From Phnomibacter ginsenosidimutans (GTDB lineage: Bacteria; Bacteroidota; Bacteroidia; Chitinophagales; Chitinophagaceae), in NCBI RefSeq assembly GCF_009740285.1, contig NZ_CP046566.1, positions 1,918,501-1,982,500 on the forward strand: a stretch of 64,000 nucleotides of DNA. Direction: 5' to 3'. Position numbers and translations under genes: made by a program. Below the pieces are notes generated by a model, which was not told the DNA's origin, searched no databases, and saw only the letters and a program-made list of their open reading frames with translations. The first letter of the stretch is position 1. The number at the start of each line of letters is the position of its first letter. Below, one piece after another: positions 25,762 to 35,462 of the stretch.

Positions 25762-26670
25762 ATGAAACAAGCTTTTTTCTTCTTCACATTGCTGTGTATG
25801 ATGACAACCATTCAGGCACAACCACCAGTGGAAATGTTCCTGTATCCCGGAGCTGTACCCAACAGTAAACCAACCGCCATCAAAGAGGGTTCAACATTCA
25901 AAGACAATGTGACCCGTATTGAAAAAGTGAGTGTGCCTACGCTTACGGTATATACTCCCAAAGAGCCCAATGGTACAGCAATCATTATTTGTCCTGGTGG
26001 TGGCTACAGCATTTTAGCATTTGATAAAGAAGGAACACGTGTAGCAGAAGTAGTAAATAGCTGGGGAGTAACGGCCTTTGTATTGAAGTATCGTTTGCCC
26101 AGTGATAGCATGAATATCGACAAGAGTATGGCACCCTTGCAAGATGCACAAAGGGCCGTGCAGTTGGTACGTAGCAAGGCTGCACAATTTCGCATCAACC
26201 CCAACAAAATTGGTATCATGGGTTTTTCTGCAGGTGGTCACTTAGCGTCAACTGCGCTGACGCATTTTCACATAAAAGCAGATGCATCCAGTACCGACAC
26301 CACCAGCGCAAGGCCTGATTTCGGTGTGCTTATTTATCCGGTGATTAGTTTCGATAGCAGCATTACCCACAAGGGTTCCAAAACCAACCTGATTGGTAGC
26401 AAACCCGATGAAAAGCAGCTAAAGTTTTTTAGCAATGAGTTGCAGGTAACTCCGCAAACGCCCCCTGTTTTTCTGGTGCATGCCGGCGATGATGCAGGAG
26501 TGCCTGTTGAAAACAGTCTTCGCTTTTATCAGGCATGTATTCAAAATAAAGTACTTGCTGAAATGCACCTGTATCCTAAAGGTGGCCATGGCTTTGGTAT
26601 GTACAACAAAACCACTGAAGACAATTGGATGGACCGGTTAAAAAACTGGTTGACGACTATTAAGATGTAA
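25762..26670 (+). CDS. Secreted alpha/beta-hydrolase esterase (pectin/xylan acetylesterase-like)
   Basis: A 302-residue alpha/beta hydrolase with signal peptide MKQAFFFFTLLCMMTTIQAQ. The oxyanion HGGG-equivalent is CPGGGYSILA (about 77-86), the nucleophile is GFSAGG (about 153-158), the acid lies in HAGDDAGVPVE, and the His in GGHGFGMY (about 275). This is the layout of bacterial carbohydrate esterases and BD-FAE-like enzymes acting on acetylated plant glycans. It begins 6 bases after the pectinesterase stop and 7 bases before the GH43 gene, so it is firmly in the operon. The exact ester substrate is inferred from context. Confidence 0.8.
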   Translation: MKQAFFFFTLLCMMTTIQAQPPVEMFLYPGAVPNSKPTAIKEGSTFKDNVTRIEKVSVPTLTVYTPKEPNGTAIIICPGGGYSILAFDKEGTRVAEVVNSWGVTAFVLKYRLPSDSMNIDKSMAPLQDAQRAVQLVRSKAAQFRINPNKIGIMGFSAGGHLASTALTHFHIKADASSTDTTSARPDFGVLIYPVISFDSSITHKGSKTNLIGSKPDEKQLKFFSNELQVTPQTPPVFLVHAGDDAGVPVENSLRFYQACIQNKVLAEMHLYPKGGHGFGMYNKTTEDNWMDRLKNWLTTIKM

Positions 26671-26677
26671 TTGATTT

Positions 26678-28288
26678 ATGAAAAGATGGTTTGGCTATAT
26701 AGCTGGTTTTTGTTGTGTTGTAATGGCTGTGAAATCCACAGCACAAATACCTGTGGGTGCTGCTGATAAAGGCAATGGCTTTTATCAAAACCCGGTGTTG
26801 CATGCCGACTATTCAGACCCTGATGCTATTCGTGTAGGCAATCAGTATTACATGACGGCCAGCAGCTTTACACACATACCCGGCCTGCCGTTGCTGCAAT
26901 CTTCCGACATGGTGAATTGGAAGTTAGTGGGGCATGCATTGCCACGTTTGCAACCCATAGAACATTACAGCAAAGTGCAGCATGGTGCAGGTGTATGGGC
27001 GCCATCCATCCGTTTTCACAAGGGAGAGTTTTACATCTATTTTCCCGATCCGGATTTTGGTATTTATGTCATCAAAGCCCGCAATTTTCAGGGCCCATGG
27101 TCTCAGCCGGTGCTGGTAGAAGCCGGCAAAGGTTTGATAGATCCTTGTCCGCTGTGGGATGATGATGGCAAAGTGTATTTAGCCCATGCATTTGCGGGAA
27201 GCCGTGCTGGTATCAAATCGGTATTGGTGGTAAAAGAAATGAATGCAGCTGGCACCAAAACTATCGGTAGTGGAGTGATGGTATTTGATGGCCATCCGCA
27301 AGACCCAACAGTAGAAGGACCAAAGTTGTACAAACGCAATGGCTACTATTACATTTTTGCACCGGCAGGTGGTGTAAGCACAGGTTGGCAACTGGTGTTG
27401 CGCAGCAAAAATATATATGGTCCGTACGAAAGAAAAGTGGTGATGGATCAGGGTAAGTCATCCATCAACGGGCCGCACCAAGGCGCATGGGTGACTGCAG
27501 CCGATGGCAAAGATTGGTTCCTGCACTTTCAGGATAAAGAAGCCTACGGCCGCATTGTGCATTTGCAACCCATGGTTTGGAAAAATGATTGGCCGGTAAT
27601 TGGTGCCGATGCAGATAATGATGGAATAGGTGAGCCTGTAAAGCAATTTAAAAAACCGGTTGCTTCTGCAGGTATACAAGCACCTCCCACAAGTGATGAG
27701 TTCAATACAGCTCTGCTGGGCAAGCAATGGCAGTGGCAGGCCAATCCAAATATCACTTGGGCTTTTCCTACAACGCAAGGGTATTTACGCATGTTTGCCG
27801 TCTATCGTGCCGATAGCTTAACTAATGCCTGGGATTATCCCAATTTGCTGGCGCAAAAATTTCCGGCAGAAAGTTTTACCGCTACGGTCAAGCTTCGTTT
27901 TGCTGCCACCAAAAACAACGAACAAGCAGGTTTTATGGTACATGGCGCCGACTATGCCTTTTTGGGATTGACTCAAAAAGACGGCATCACCAGCATCCAG
28001 TATCATGAACGATTGAATGCGGATAAAAACAAACCGGAAAAAATTACGGCATTGGGTACAGTAGAAGGGCAGGATATTTTTCTGCGGTTAGTAGTTGCAC
28101 CTGGAGCAAAATGTCGATTTGCGTTTAGTGCCGATGGTAAAACCTTTACAGAAGCACCCCATGTGTTCACAGCTAAGCCCGGCAGATGGGTAGGTGCCAA
28201 ATTTGGTTTTTTCATCAATCGAAATACCGTTACCAACGATGGCGGTTATATAGATATCGACTGGATTCGAATTCAAGCATTGCAATAA
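26678..28288 (+). CDS. GH43 glycosidase with C-terminal beta-sandwich
   Basis: A 536-residue secreted GH43 enzyme (signal peptide to about residue 22). The five-bladed propeller (about 30-330) shows the catalytic triad: base Asp in HADYSDPDAIR (about 43-53), pKa-modulating Asp in DPCPLWDDDGKV (about 154-165) and acid Glu in PTVEGPKLYK (about 210). From about 337 on, a jelly-roll domain of the beta-xylosidase C-terminal type begins at SDEFNTALLGKQWQW. It is predicted to remove arabinose, xylose or galactose from pectin side chains; specificity cannot be read from sequence. Tightly spaced between the esterase and the Gfo/Idh gene. Confidence 0.9.
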   Translation: MKRWFGYIAGFCCVVMAVKSTAQIPVGAADKGNGFYQNPVLHADYSDPDAIRVGNQYYMTASSFTHIPGLPLLQSSDMVNWKLVGHALPRLQPIEHYSKVQHGAGVWAPSIRFHKGEFYIYFPDPDFGIYVIKARNFQGPWSQPVLVEAGKGLIDPCPLWDDDGKVYLAHAFAGSRAGIKSVLVVKEMNAAGTKTIGSGVMVFDGHPQDPTVEGPKLYKRNGYYYIFAPAGGVSTGWQLVLRSKNIYGPYERKVVMDQGKSSINGPHQGAWVTAADGKDWFLHFQDKEAYGRIVHLQPMVWKNDWPVIGADADNDGIGEPVKQFKKPVASAGIQAPPTSDEFNTALLGKQWQWQANPNITWAFPTTQGYLRMFAVYRADSLTNAWDYPNLLAQKFPAESFTATVKLRFAATKNNEQAGFMVHGADYAFLGLTQKDGITSIQYHERLNADKNKPEKITALGTVEGQDIFLRLVVAPGAKCRFAFSADGKTFTEAPHVFTAKPGRWVGAKFGFFINRNTVTNDGGYIDIDWIRIQALQ

Positions 28289-28300
28289 AACAACGGCTAT

Positions 28301-29698
28301 ATGGAAAGAAGAAATTTTATAAAGTACACTGCTGCGGCTGGCGCTTCGCTTATGCTGCATCCGTTCGAAAGTTTTGCCCTGCAACCGGGGGGCAAAATCA
28401 AACTCGCCATGGTGGGTACCGGTCACCGTGGCAGTAGCCTTTGGGGCAAAACCTTGGTCACCAGCTTTGCTGATGTGGTGGAGTTTGTAGGCTTGTGTGA
28501 CATCAACCCCGGCCGGTTGGAAACGGCCAAACGCATCATGGGAGTGAGCTGTAAAACCTACAGCAATTTTGTTGACATGGTTAAAGATGCCAAGCCCGAC
28601 TATGTCATTGTAACCACAGTAGATAGTACACACGATGACTTTATAGTGCAGGCGCTGAACATGGGTGTAAATGTGATTACAGAAAAGCCGATGACAACAG
28701 ACGAAGTAAAATGCAAACGCATTTTAGATGCTGAAAAAAAGTCGGGTAAAAAGGTAACCGTTGCATTCAACTACCGCCATAGTGTCCACAACATGCAGGT
28801 GAAAGAACTGCTGGCGAATAACCGCATTGGTAAGGTTACTTCAGTGGATTTCAACTGGTACCTCAATGTGTTTCATGGCGCAGATTATTTCAGGCGCTGG
28901 CATGGATTTGTAGGCAAGGGAGGCAGCTTGTGGGTGCACAAGGCCACGCATCATTTCGACCTCATTAATTGGTGGCTCAATAGCGAACCTGTAGAAGTGA
29001 GTGCTTATGGTGCATTGGAGCATTATGGAAAAAACAACGATTTCCGTGGGGTAAATTGTCGCACCTGTGAACATAAAAATAAGTGTAAATTTTATTGGGA
29101 TATGTCGCAGGACAAACGCCTGATGGAACTGTATGCCGACAATGAAAAACATGATGGCTACCTGCGTGATGGTTGTGTGTGGCGCAACGAAATTGATATC
29201 TGGGACAAAATGTCTGCACAAATCAAATACGCCAATGGAGTTATTGTAAACTATTCACTCACTACTTATTCGCCATATGAAGGCTGGCAAATTGCTTTCA
29301 ATGGCATGAAGGGCCGGTTGGAAACATGGGAAGACATTCCGTATTTGCAAAAAACACCCGACGATCAGGCCAAGCGGCATGCTGTTGAAATGTCGGATGC
29401 CGATGATGCCATCAAAGGCGAAGTGCAGGAAATAATGGTGATGGACAATTTTGCCAAAGACTACGAAGTGTATACCACTGCCAAAATCAAAGGTGGTCAT
29501 GGTGGTGGCGATATTCGCATGCTGCGCCGCATTTTTGTTGATCCTACCGATAATCCGCACCATGTATTGGCGGGTACAAGAGAAGGTGCCATGTCGGTAC
29601 TCATTGGCATTGCAGCCCGCAAGAGCATTGCTGAAGGCCGCCCGGTAAAAATTACCGAGCTCACCGATTTGGTGCCTAAGGCACAAACTTTTGCTTAA
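28301..29698 (+). CDS. Gfo/Idh/MocA oxidoreductase with Tat-type signal
   Basis: A 465-residue NAD(P)-binding oxidoreductase. The N-terminus MERRNFIKYTAAAGASLML carries an RRNFIK Tat motif, so export in a folded, cofactor-bound state is likely. The Rossmann site KLAMVGTGHRGSSLWG is at about 34-49, the EKPMTT motif at about 127-132 and NYRHSVHN at about 157. A Cys cluster CRTCEHKNKC (about 253-262) plus a further Cys near 291 suggests a metal site. Such exported Gfo/Idh proteins occur in many glycan loci. Some relatives act as glycosidases using NAD, but the substrate here is unknown. A terminator follows at 29711-29744. Confidence 0.85.
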   Translation: MERRNFIKYTAAAGASLMLHPFESFALQPGGKIKLAMVGTGHRGSSLWGKTLVTSFADVVEFVGLCDINPGRLETAKRIMGVSCKTYSNFVDMVKDAKPDYVIVTTVDSTHDDFIVQALNMGVNVITEKPMTTDEVKCKRILDAEKKSGKKVTVAFNYRHSVHNMQVKELLANNRIGKVTSVDFNWYLNVFHGADYFRRWHGFVGKGGSLWVHKATHHFDLINWWLNSEPVEVSAYGALEHYGKNNDFRGVNCRTCEHKNKCKFYWDMSQDKRLMELYADNEKHDGYLRDGCVWRNEIDIWDKMSAQIKYANGVIVNYSLTTYSPYEGWQIAFNGMKGRLETWEDIPYLQKTPDDQAKRHAVEMSDADDAIKGEVQEIMVMDNFAKDYEVYTTAKIKGGHGGGDIRMLRRIFVDPTDNPHHVLAGTREGAMSVLIGIAARKSIAEGRPVKITELTDLVPKAQTFA

Positions 29699-29710
29699 AT
29701 GCAACTTACT

Positions 29711-29744
29711 GCTGCAACGAATGCTTTTCGTTGCAGCTTTTTTT
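29711..29744 (+). terminator. Intrinsic terminator after the Gfo/Idh gene
   Basis: Perfect 11-bp stem GCTGCAACGAA/TTCGTTGCAGC (29711-29721 with 29727-29737) with a 5-base loop and a run of seven T. This should end the susC-to-Gfo/Idh transcription unit. Confidence 0.85.
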
Positions 29745-29765
29745 ATTCTTTTTTAAAAGCAACGC

Positions 29766-30194
29766 ATGAAAAAAATAGTGGTTCTCTTCCTGTCATTTTG
29801 CACCGTAACGCTGGCAATGGCGCAGCACAAACAAACAGCAGCCGTAGCTGCAGCAGTAGAGCAACTGCGCAGCGCCATGGTATCGGGCAATACCGATTCT
29901 TTAATGGCCGTTTCTTCAGTAGCCCTGAGCTATGGCCATAGTGGAGGGGCTGTAGAAAACCAGGCACAGTTTGTAGAAAAAATCGCCAGCGGCAAGTCTG
30001 ATTTTGTGAGTATAGAACTCAAAAATCAAACCATCAGCATTCACAAAAATGTAGCCATTGTTCGCCACGAACTGCATGCCAGCACCAACGACAATAAAGT
30101 GCCCGGCGAAGTGCACCTGCGCATCATGCTCATCTTTCAAAAAGAAGGTAAAAGCTGGAAATTACTGGCCCGACAGGCAGTTAAAATGCAATGA
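29766..30194 (+). CDS. Secreted NTF2-like (DUF4440-type) protein
   Basis: A 142-residue protein with signal peptide MKKIVVLFLSFCTVTLAMAQ. The rest matches the SnoaL/DUF4440 cone fold: AVEQLRSAMVSGNTDSLMAV (first helices), then beta strands VSIELKNQTISIHKNVAIVRHEL and GEVHLRIMLIFQKEGKSWKLLARQAVKM. Such domains can be small enzymes or ligand pockets. It lies between the terminator after the Gfo/Idh gene and the GH28 control region, so it may have its own promoter. Its presence in a pectin locus has no established explanation. Confidence 0.7.
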   Translation: MKKIVVLFLSFCTVTLAMAQHKQTAAVAAAVEQLRSAMVSGNTDSLMAVSSVALSYGHSGGAVENQAQFVEKIASGKSDFVSIELKNQTISIHKNVAIVRHELHASTNDNKVPGEVHLRIMLIFQKEGKSWKLLARQAVKMQ

Positions 30195-30234
30195 GATGCC
30201 ATCGAATTGGCAAGTATTTTTAGCATTGTTGCGT

Positions 30235-30256
30235 GACATCGTTTGCGTAAATAAAA
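30235..30256 (+). promoter_or_regulatory. Candidate LacI-type operator upstream of GH28
   Basis: GACATCGTTTGC (30235-30246) followed by GTAAATAAAA matches the site upstream of susC at 15 of 17 core positions. It lies 95 bases before the polygalacturonase start, in the only sizeable gap of the second half of the locus. Confidence 0.5.
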
Positions 30257-30270
30257 CATTTCGGGCCCTC

Positions 30271-30299
30271 TTGTTTCTGCAGGGGGCTTGGTAACATTG
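30271..30299 (+). promoter_or_regulatory. Possible promoter of the GH28-to-permease unit
   Basis: TTG (30271-30273), 18 bases, then TAACATTG (30292-30299), one base off the TAnnTTTG -7 consensus. The putative start would give a leader of about 35 bases before the GH28 ATG. Confidence 0.35.
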
Positions 30300-30340
30300 T
30301 ACCGTGATTTTTTCCCCAACGATTGCTCAATGATTATCCC

Positions 30341-31980
30341 ATGAAGAAAGTGCTGTTGATGTGTGTGGCTTGTGCAGGATGGATGGCTGTGATGGCGCAA
30401 TTGCCAAAGCCACTGCCCAAAGTGCCTGTGCCGCTTTTTAAGAAAGACACCCTCAGCATTGTAGCCAAAGGGGCCAAAGGCAATGGATACTTTTTGAATA
30501 CAACTGCCATTCAGCAAAGTATTGATCAGCTACACAAAAAGGGGGTGGCGTAGTGCTGGTGCCTGCAGGGCTCTGGCTTACAGGGCCTGTTGAACTCAAA
30601 AGCAATATCAACCTGCACATTGCTGTTGGCGCCACCTTGTTGTTTACGACCGATTTTACACAATACAAACTGGTGCCTACTGATTGGGAAGGACTTCCAC
30701 AAATGCGCAATCAGTCGCCCATATCGGCTACCAATGCTGTCAATATTGCCATTACGGGCAAGGGTATTGTAGATGGCAATGGCGATGTGTGGCGTATGGT
30801 GAAGAAGGACAAACTCACTGCCAGCCAGTGGGAGAAGTTGGTAAAGAGTGGCGGTTTGTTGAGTGAAGACAAGAAAACCTGGTATCCAAATGCCGGCTCA
30901 TTGAAAGGTGCAGCCATGAAAAATCCGGGTGCCATCAGCCCTGAAAAAACCATGGCCGATTACGAAGGGGTGAAAGATTTTTTACGCCCCAATATGGTTG
31001 TCTTTACCAAGTGTAAAAACATATTGATGGAGGGCGTCATTTTTCAAAACTCACCGGCCTGGTGTTTGCATCCGTTGATGAGTGAAAACCTCACAGTACG
31101 CAACATCACTGTAAAAAATCCCTGGTATGCACAAAACGGTGACGGCATAGATGTGGAGAGTTGCAAAAATGTATTGATTGAAAATTCTGTATTTGATGTA
31201 GGCGACGATGCATTGTGTATGAAAAGCGGAAGAGATGCCGATGGTCGCAAAAGAGCCATGCCTACGGAAAATGTAACCATTCGTGGCTGCGTGGTGTACG
31301 CATCGCATGGCGGATTTGTGATTGGCAGCGAAATGAGTGGCGGTGCCAAAAACATGCACATCAGCAATTGTACTTTTATTGGCAGCGATATTGGTTTGCG
31401 TTTTAAAACCACCCGTGGCCGTGGTGGTGTTGTTGAAAATATTTACATCAACAACATTCACATGAAAGACATTGTAGGCGATGCCATTTTGTTCGACATG
31501 TATTACATGGCCAAAGACCCAGTGCCATTGGCCGGTGAAGTAAGAGAGCTACCCAAAACAGAATTTAAACCGGTAGACGAAACCACGCCGGTCTTCAAAA
31601 ATTTTTACATCAGCAATGTGTACGTAAATGGCGCAGCCAAAGGCATTTTTGTTCGGGGCCTTCCTGAAATGCCGGTACAAAACATTGTACTGGAAAACAT
31701 GGTGCTGCAAGCCAACAAGGGCATTGAAATGCAAGAGGCCAACAACATTGTATGCCGCAACATTACGGTAAAGGCCAAGGAAACGGCTCCTGTGGTAGAA
31801 CTTATCCAAAGCAAAAATCTGTTGTTCGACAATATTACTTTTCCCGGCAGCAGCCAATTGCTGTACAGAGTGGCCGGCGACCGTACTGCCGGTATTGTAC
31901 TGAAAAAACAACAGGCGACAGCCAATCAACAATTACAACTTGAACTGGGGGCAACAGCTGCCGCCGTAACGATGCAGTAA
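30341..31980 (+). CDS. Polygalacturonase-type GH28, frame-disrupted
   Basis: A 546-residue GH28 beta-helix hydrolase with signal peptide MKKVLLMCVACAGWMAVMAQ. Active-site blocks: NGDGIDVESCKN (about 265), VGDDALCMKSG (about 287), ASHGGFVIGSEMSGG (about 321) and LRFKTTRGRGG (about 352), giving the three Asp, the His and the RxK pair. The frame breaks in the G5 run at 30541-30545; one extra G gives LHKKGGGVVLVPAGLWLTG, a standard GH28 strand. It hydrolyses galacturonan oligomers, probably in the periplasm, giving galacturonate for UxaC. First gene of the second large unit; the GH105 ATG follows its stop directly (31981). Confidence 0.9.
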
Positions 31981-33887
31981 ATGAAAAAAATCTTTCTGTT
32001 TTGTACGTTGGGTTTGCTATGGCAAACAAGTTTGCACAGCCAGCAATCTTCTCCCTCTTTTGCCGCAGCTATGGCACAACGGGTGATGAATATCTGGCCT
32101 GATTCTTTTTGCTGGAAGGCGATAAAGAAGCCAAATGGCGCTACGATCAGGGCGTGATACTAAAAGGCATTGAGCATATTTGGTATGGCAATGGCGATGC
32201 ACGGTTGTTTCAGTACATACAGCACAGTATGGATCAGTATGTGCGAAATGACGGCAGCATTCGCGGATATAAAAAAGACGAATACAATATTGACCATCTC
32301 AACAATGGCAAGAATTTATTGCTGCTGTATCAGGTAACGGGCAATAAAAAATACTGGACGGCTGCCACACATTTGAGAGACCAGCTCATCACTCATCCTC
32401 GTACCAACGAAGGTGGTTTTTGGCACAAGAAAATTTATCCGTATCAAATGTGGCTTGATGGCTTGTACATGGGGCAGCCCTTTTATGCGCAATACGCATT
32501 GCTGGCAGGAGATACGGCTGCATTCACCGACATCAGTAATCAGTTTGTGTGGATAGAGCAACATGCCCGTGATAAGAAAACAGGGTTGCTTTATCATGGT
32601 TGGGATGAATCTAAGCAACAACAGTGGGCCAATAAAACAACCGGCACATCGCCACATTTTTGGGGCAGGGCATTGGGTTGGTACGGCATGGCCATGGTGG
32701 ATGTGCTGGATTATTTGCCGGCCAAGCATCCGGGCAGGGCGAAAATCATTGCCATTCTCAATCGTTTTGTAAAAGCAGTCACCACAGTGCAGGATGCACA
32801 AAGTGGCGTTTGGTATGATATTGTGGATATGCCGAAAGCTGCCGGAAACTACAAGGAAGCTTCGGCTTCTTGTATGCTTGTTTATACGATTGCCAAAGCA
32901 GTTCGCAAAGGATATATTCCTGCTACATATGCCGCCAATGCCACCCGTGGATACGCCGGCATACAAAAAGAATTTGTGAAGCATACCAATGGTATTCCTG
33001 ATTTGCATGGCACCGTGAGTGTGTCAGGCCTGGGTGGCAATCCATACCGTGATGGAAGTTTCAAGTATTACATGAGTGAAAAAGTAATTGTCAACGATCC
33101 GAAGGGATTGGGGGCGTTGCTGCTTTGTGCTGCAGAAATGGATTTGCTGCCCACACAAAAAGTAGCCAAAGGAAAACTTGTGTTACTCGATCGTTTTTTC
33201 AATAGCGAACAACGGGAAGTAGTACCGGGCCGCAAAGATTTCTTTCACTATACCTGGGAAGAAAAATCACATCCGGGTTTTTATGCATTCGGTCAGCAGT
33301 TTGAAAAGTATGGCGCCCAACTGAGCAATTTGGATGTGGCACCCACAGCAGCGAATTTGAAAGCTGCCAGTGTGTACATTATTGTTGATCCCGACCATAG
33401 CAGAGACAAGGCCAATCCCAATTATATGGATAAGGCTTCTGCCAAAGTGATTGCTGATTGGGTACGTAACGGTGGCACATTGCTGCTCATGGCCAACGAT
33501 AGCTTCAATTGCGATTTATCTCATTTCAATTTGTTGGCGGGTATGTTTGGTATGAGCTTTACCAACGATAGCCGTAACATGGTGAAAAATGATCAATATG
33601 AACAAGGCCTGGTAATGAGCGGCAACAATGCCGTTTACAAAGGTGATTACAAAATGTACCTCAAAGAAATCAGCACCATTACAGTAAAAGCACCAGCAAA
33701 GCCTTTGATTGTAAAAGATGGAGAAGTTTTGCTGGCAACGGCCAAATACGGTAAGGGAAAGGTTATAGCAGTTGGAGACCCATGGTTGTACAACGAATAT
33801 GTAGATGGTCGTAAACTGCCTGCTGAATACCAGAATTTTCTTGCGGCACAGCAATTGGCCAAGTGGCTGCTGACCGCACAACAATAA
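31981..33887 (+). CDS. GH105 unsaturated rhamnogalacturonyl hydrolase with extra C-terminal domain, frame-disrupted
   Basis: A 635-residue protein with signal peptide MKKIFLFCTLGLLWQTSLHS. The (alpha/alpha)6 barrel (about 30-395) has GH105 blocks: KWRYDQGVILKGIEHIWY, MWLDGLYMGQPFYAQYA and HFWGRALGWYGMAMVDVLDY. It releases unsaturated galacturonate from oligomer ends. From about residue 400 a second domain (YIIVDPDHSRDKANPNYM, WVRNGGTLLLMANDS, YGKGKVIAVGDPWLYNEY) resembles DUF4350/GATase-like folds. The frame breaks in the T5 run at 32106-32110; one extra T gives WPDSFLLEGDKEAKWRYDQ-type sequence. Its product feeds KduI. Confidence 0.9.
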
Positions 33888-33930
33888 CAGAGAGGTGCGA
33901 AACCATCGTGCCGAATAGAAAGAACACAAC

Positions 33931-35442
33931 ATGAAACTATCAAACGCTGTATTGCCTTCGTTGCAACAAAAGCCGGTAAAACTGCCAGCAGCACAGCACC
34001 ATACTTTACCCGAAAAAGTATTGCAGTTTGGCACTGGTGTGCTGCTGCGTGGATTGCCAGATTATTTTATTGATGAAGCAAACCGACAAGGCATTTTTAA
34101 TGGTCGGATAGTAGTGGTAAAATCTACTGCCGGCGGTAATGATCTCGCTGATTTTGCAACACAGGACATGCTCTACACGCATGTAATTCGTGGTTTGGTA
34201 AATCAGCAACCGGTGGAAGAATTGATGGTCAATGCTTCCATCAGCCGCATTATTTCTGCCGCCGATCATTGGCAGGAAGTATTGGCCGCAGCAACCAATC
34301 CTGACATCGAGATAATTATTTCCAACGTCACAGAAGTTGGTTTTAAGACGGATGCCAATGATTCAAAAGATGCAGCAGTGCCCGTTTCATTTCCGGCCAA
34401 ACTGACCGCCGTTTTGTATCAACGTTTTCAGCACTTTAATGGCGCTGCCGATAAAGGGTTTGTGATTTTACCTGCAGAACTCATTACCAACAACGGCGCT
34501 TTGCTGAAAGAAATGGTACTGGGGCTGGCCAAACAATTTTCGCTGCCCGAAGCATTCATTAACTGGGTAGCAACGGCCAATCATTTTTGCAATACACTCG
34601 TAGATAGAATTGTACCCGGCAAACTTCCTGCTGCTGAGTACGAGGTTGTTGCCGCATCACTTGGCTATGACGATAGCTGGATGATTATGAGTGAACCTTA
34701 TGCATTGTGGGCTATCGAATGTGCTGATGCCACAGTAGCTGCAAAGCTGTCTTTTGCACAAGCCAATAGCGGCATGGTGCTTGCCCCCAGTATCAATAAG
34801 TATGTAGAATTGAAATTGCGACTGCTGAATGGCACCCACACTTTTAGCTGTGGCCTGGCACATTTGGCGGGCTTTACAACGGTAAAAGAAGCCATGGCAG
34901 ATGCTGCTTTTTTTGCTTACATCAAACGCCTCATGTTGCAATCCATAGTTCCGGCAGTGCAGTCTTCAGAAATTTCTACGGAAGAAGCAACAGTGTTTGC
35001 CTCAGCGGTGCTCGATCGTTTTGCTAATCCGTACATCAATCACAAATGGTTGAGCATTACTTTTCAGTACACCGAAAAAATGCGAACCCGGAATGTACCA
35101 TTGATGAAGCGCCAGCTGGCAGCACTTGGAGCAGTTACTGCTGACATGCAATTGGGATTTGCAGCATATGTACTGTTTATGAATGCCCGCAATGACCGTA
35201 ACGGCCAATACATAGGGGAAGCCAACGGACAAGCTTATGCTTTTGAAGACATCCACATAAAGGCTATTAGTGCTGCATGGCAAACAGGAGATGCAGCCAC
35301 AGCTGTAACCCATGTGTGTGCACAATCACAAATTTGGGGCGAAGACCTGCGGGAGTGGCCCGGCTTTGTGGCAGGGGTAACTGCGCAATTGCAACAACTT
35401 CAACAAGTGGGTGCCCGTGAAGTGTTGAACGCTAACTATTAA
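33931..35442 (+). CDS. uxaB: Tagaturonate reductase (altronate oxidoreductase)
   Basis: A 503-residue mannitol-dehydrogenase-family enzyme that reduces D-tagaturonate to D-altronate with NADH. The N-terminal coenzyme site reads VLQFGTGVLLRGLPDYFIDE (about 31-50), with VVVKSTAGG following. The catalytic region has the KYVELKLRLLNGTHTFSCG stretch (about 290-308) with the conserved Lys and Asn-His. Length and motif order match Bacteroidota UxaB. It is the second step of the isomerase route for galacturonate and precedes uxaA by 20 bases. The 43-base gap to GH105 has no clear promoter, so it is probably in the same transcript. Confidence 0.93.
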   Translation: MKLSNAVLPSLQQKPVKLPAAQHHTLPEKVLQFGTGVLLRGLPDYFIDEANRQGIFNGRIVVVKSTAGGNDLADFATQDMLYTHVIRGLVNQQPVEELMVNASISRIISAADHWQEVLAAATNPDIEIIISNVTEVGFKTDANDSKDAAVPVSFPAKLTAVLYQRFQHFNGAADKGFVILPAELITNNGALLKEMVLGLAKQFSLPEAFINWVATANHFCNTLVDRIVPGKLPAAEYEVVAASLGYDDSWMIMSEPYALWAIECADATVAAKLSFAQANSGMVLAPSINKYVELKLRLLNGTHTFSCGLAHLAGFTTVKEAMADAAFFAYIKRLMLQSIVPAVQSSEISTEEATVFASAVLDRFANPYINHKWLSITFQYTEKMRTRNVPLMKRQLAALGAVTADMQLGFAAYVLFMNARNDRNGQYIGEANGQAYAFEDIHIKAISAAWQTGDAATAVTHVCAQSQIWGEDLREWPGFVAGVTAQLQQLQQVGAREVLNANY

Positions 35443-35462
35443 TCATTGAAGAATACAAGCAG

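Noticed and set aside
33896-33913. CATCGTGCC before uxaB as an operator copy
   Set aside because: Only CATCGT matches the GH28 site; the rest differs.
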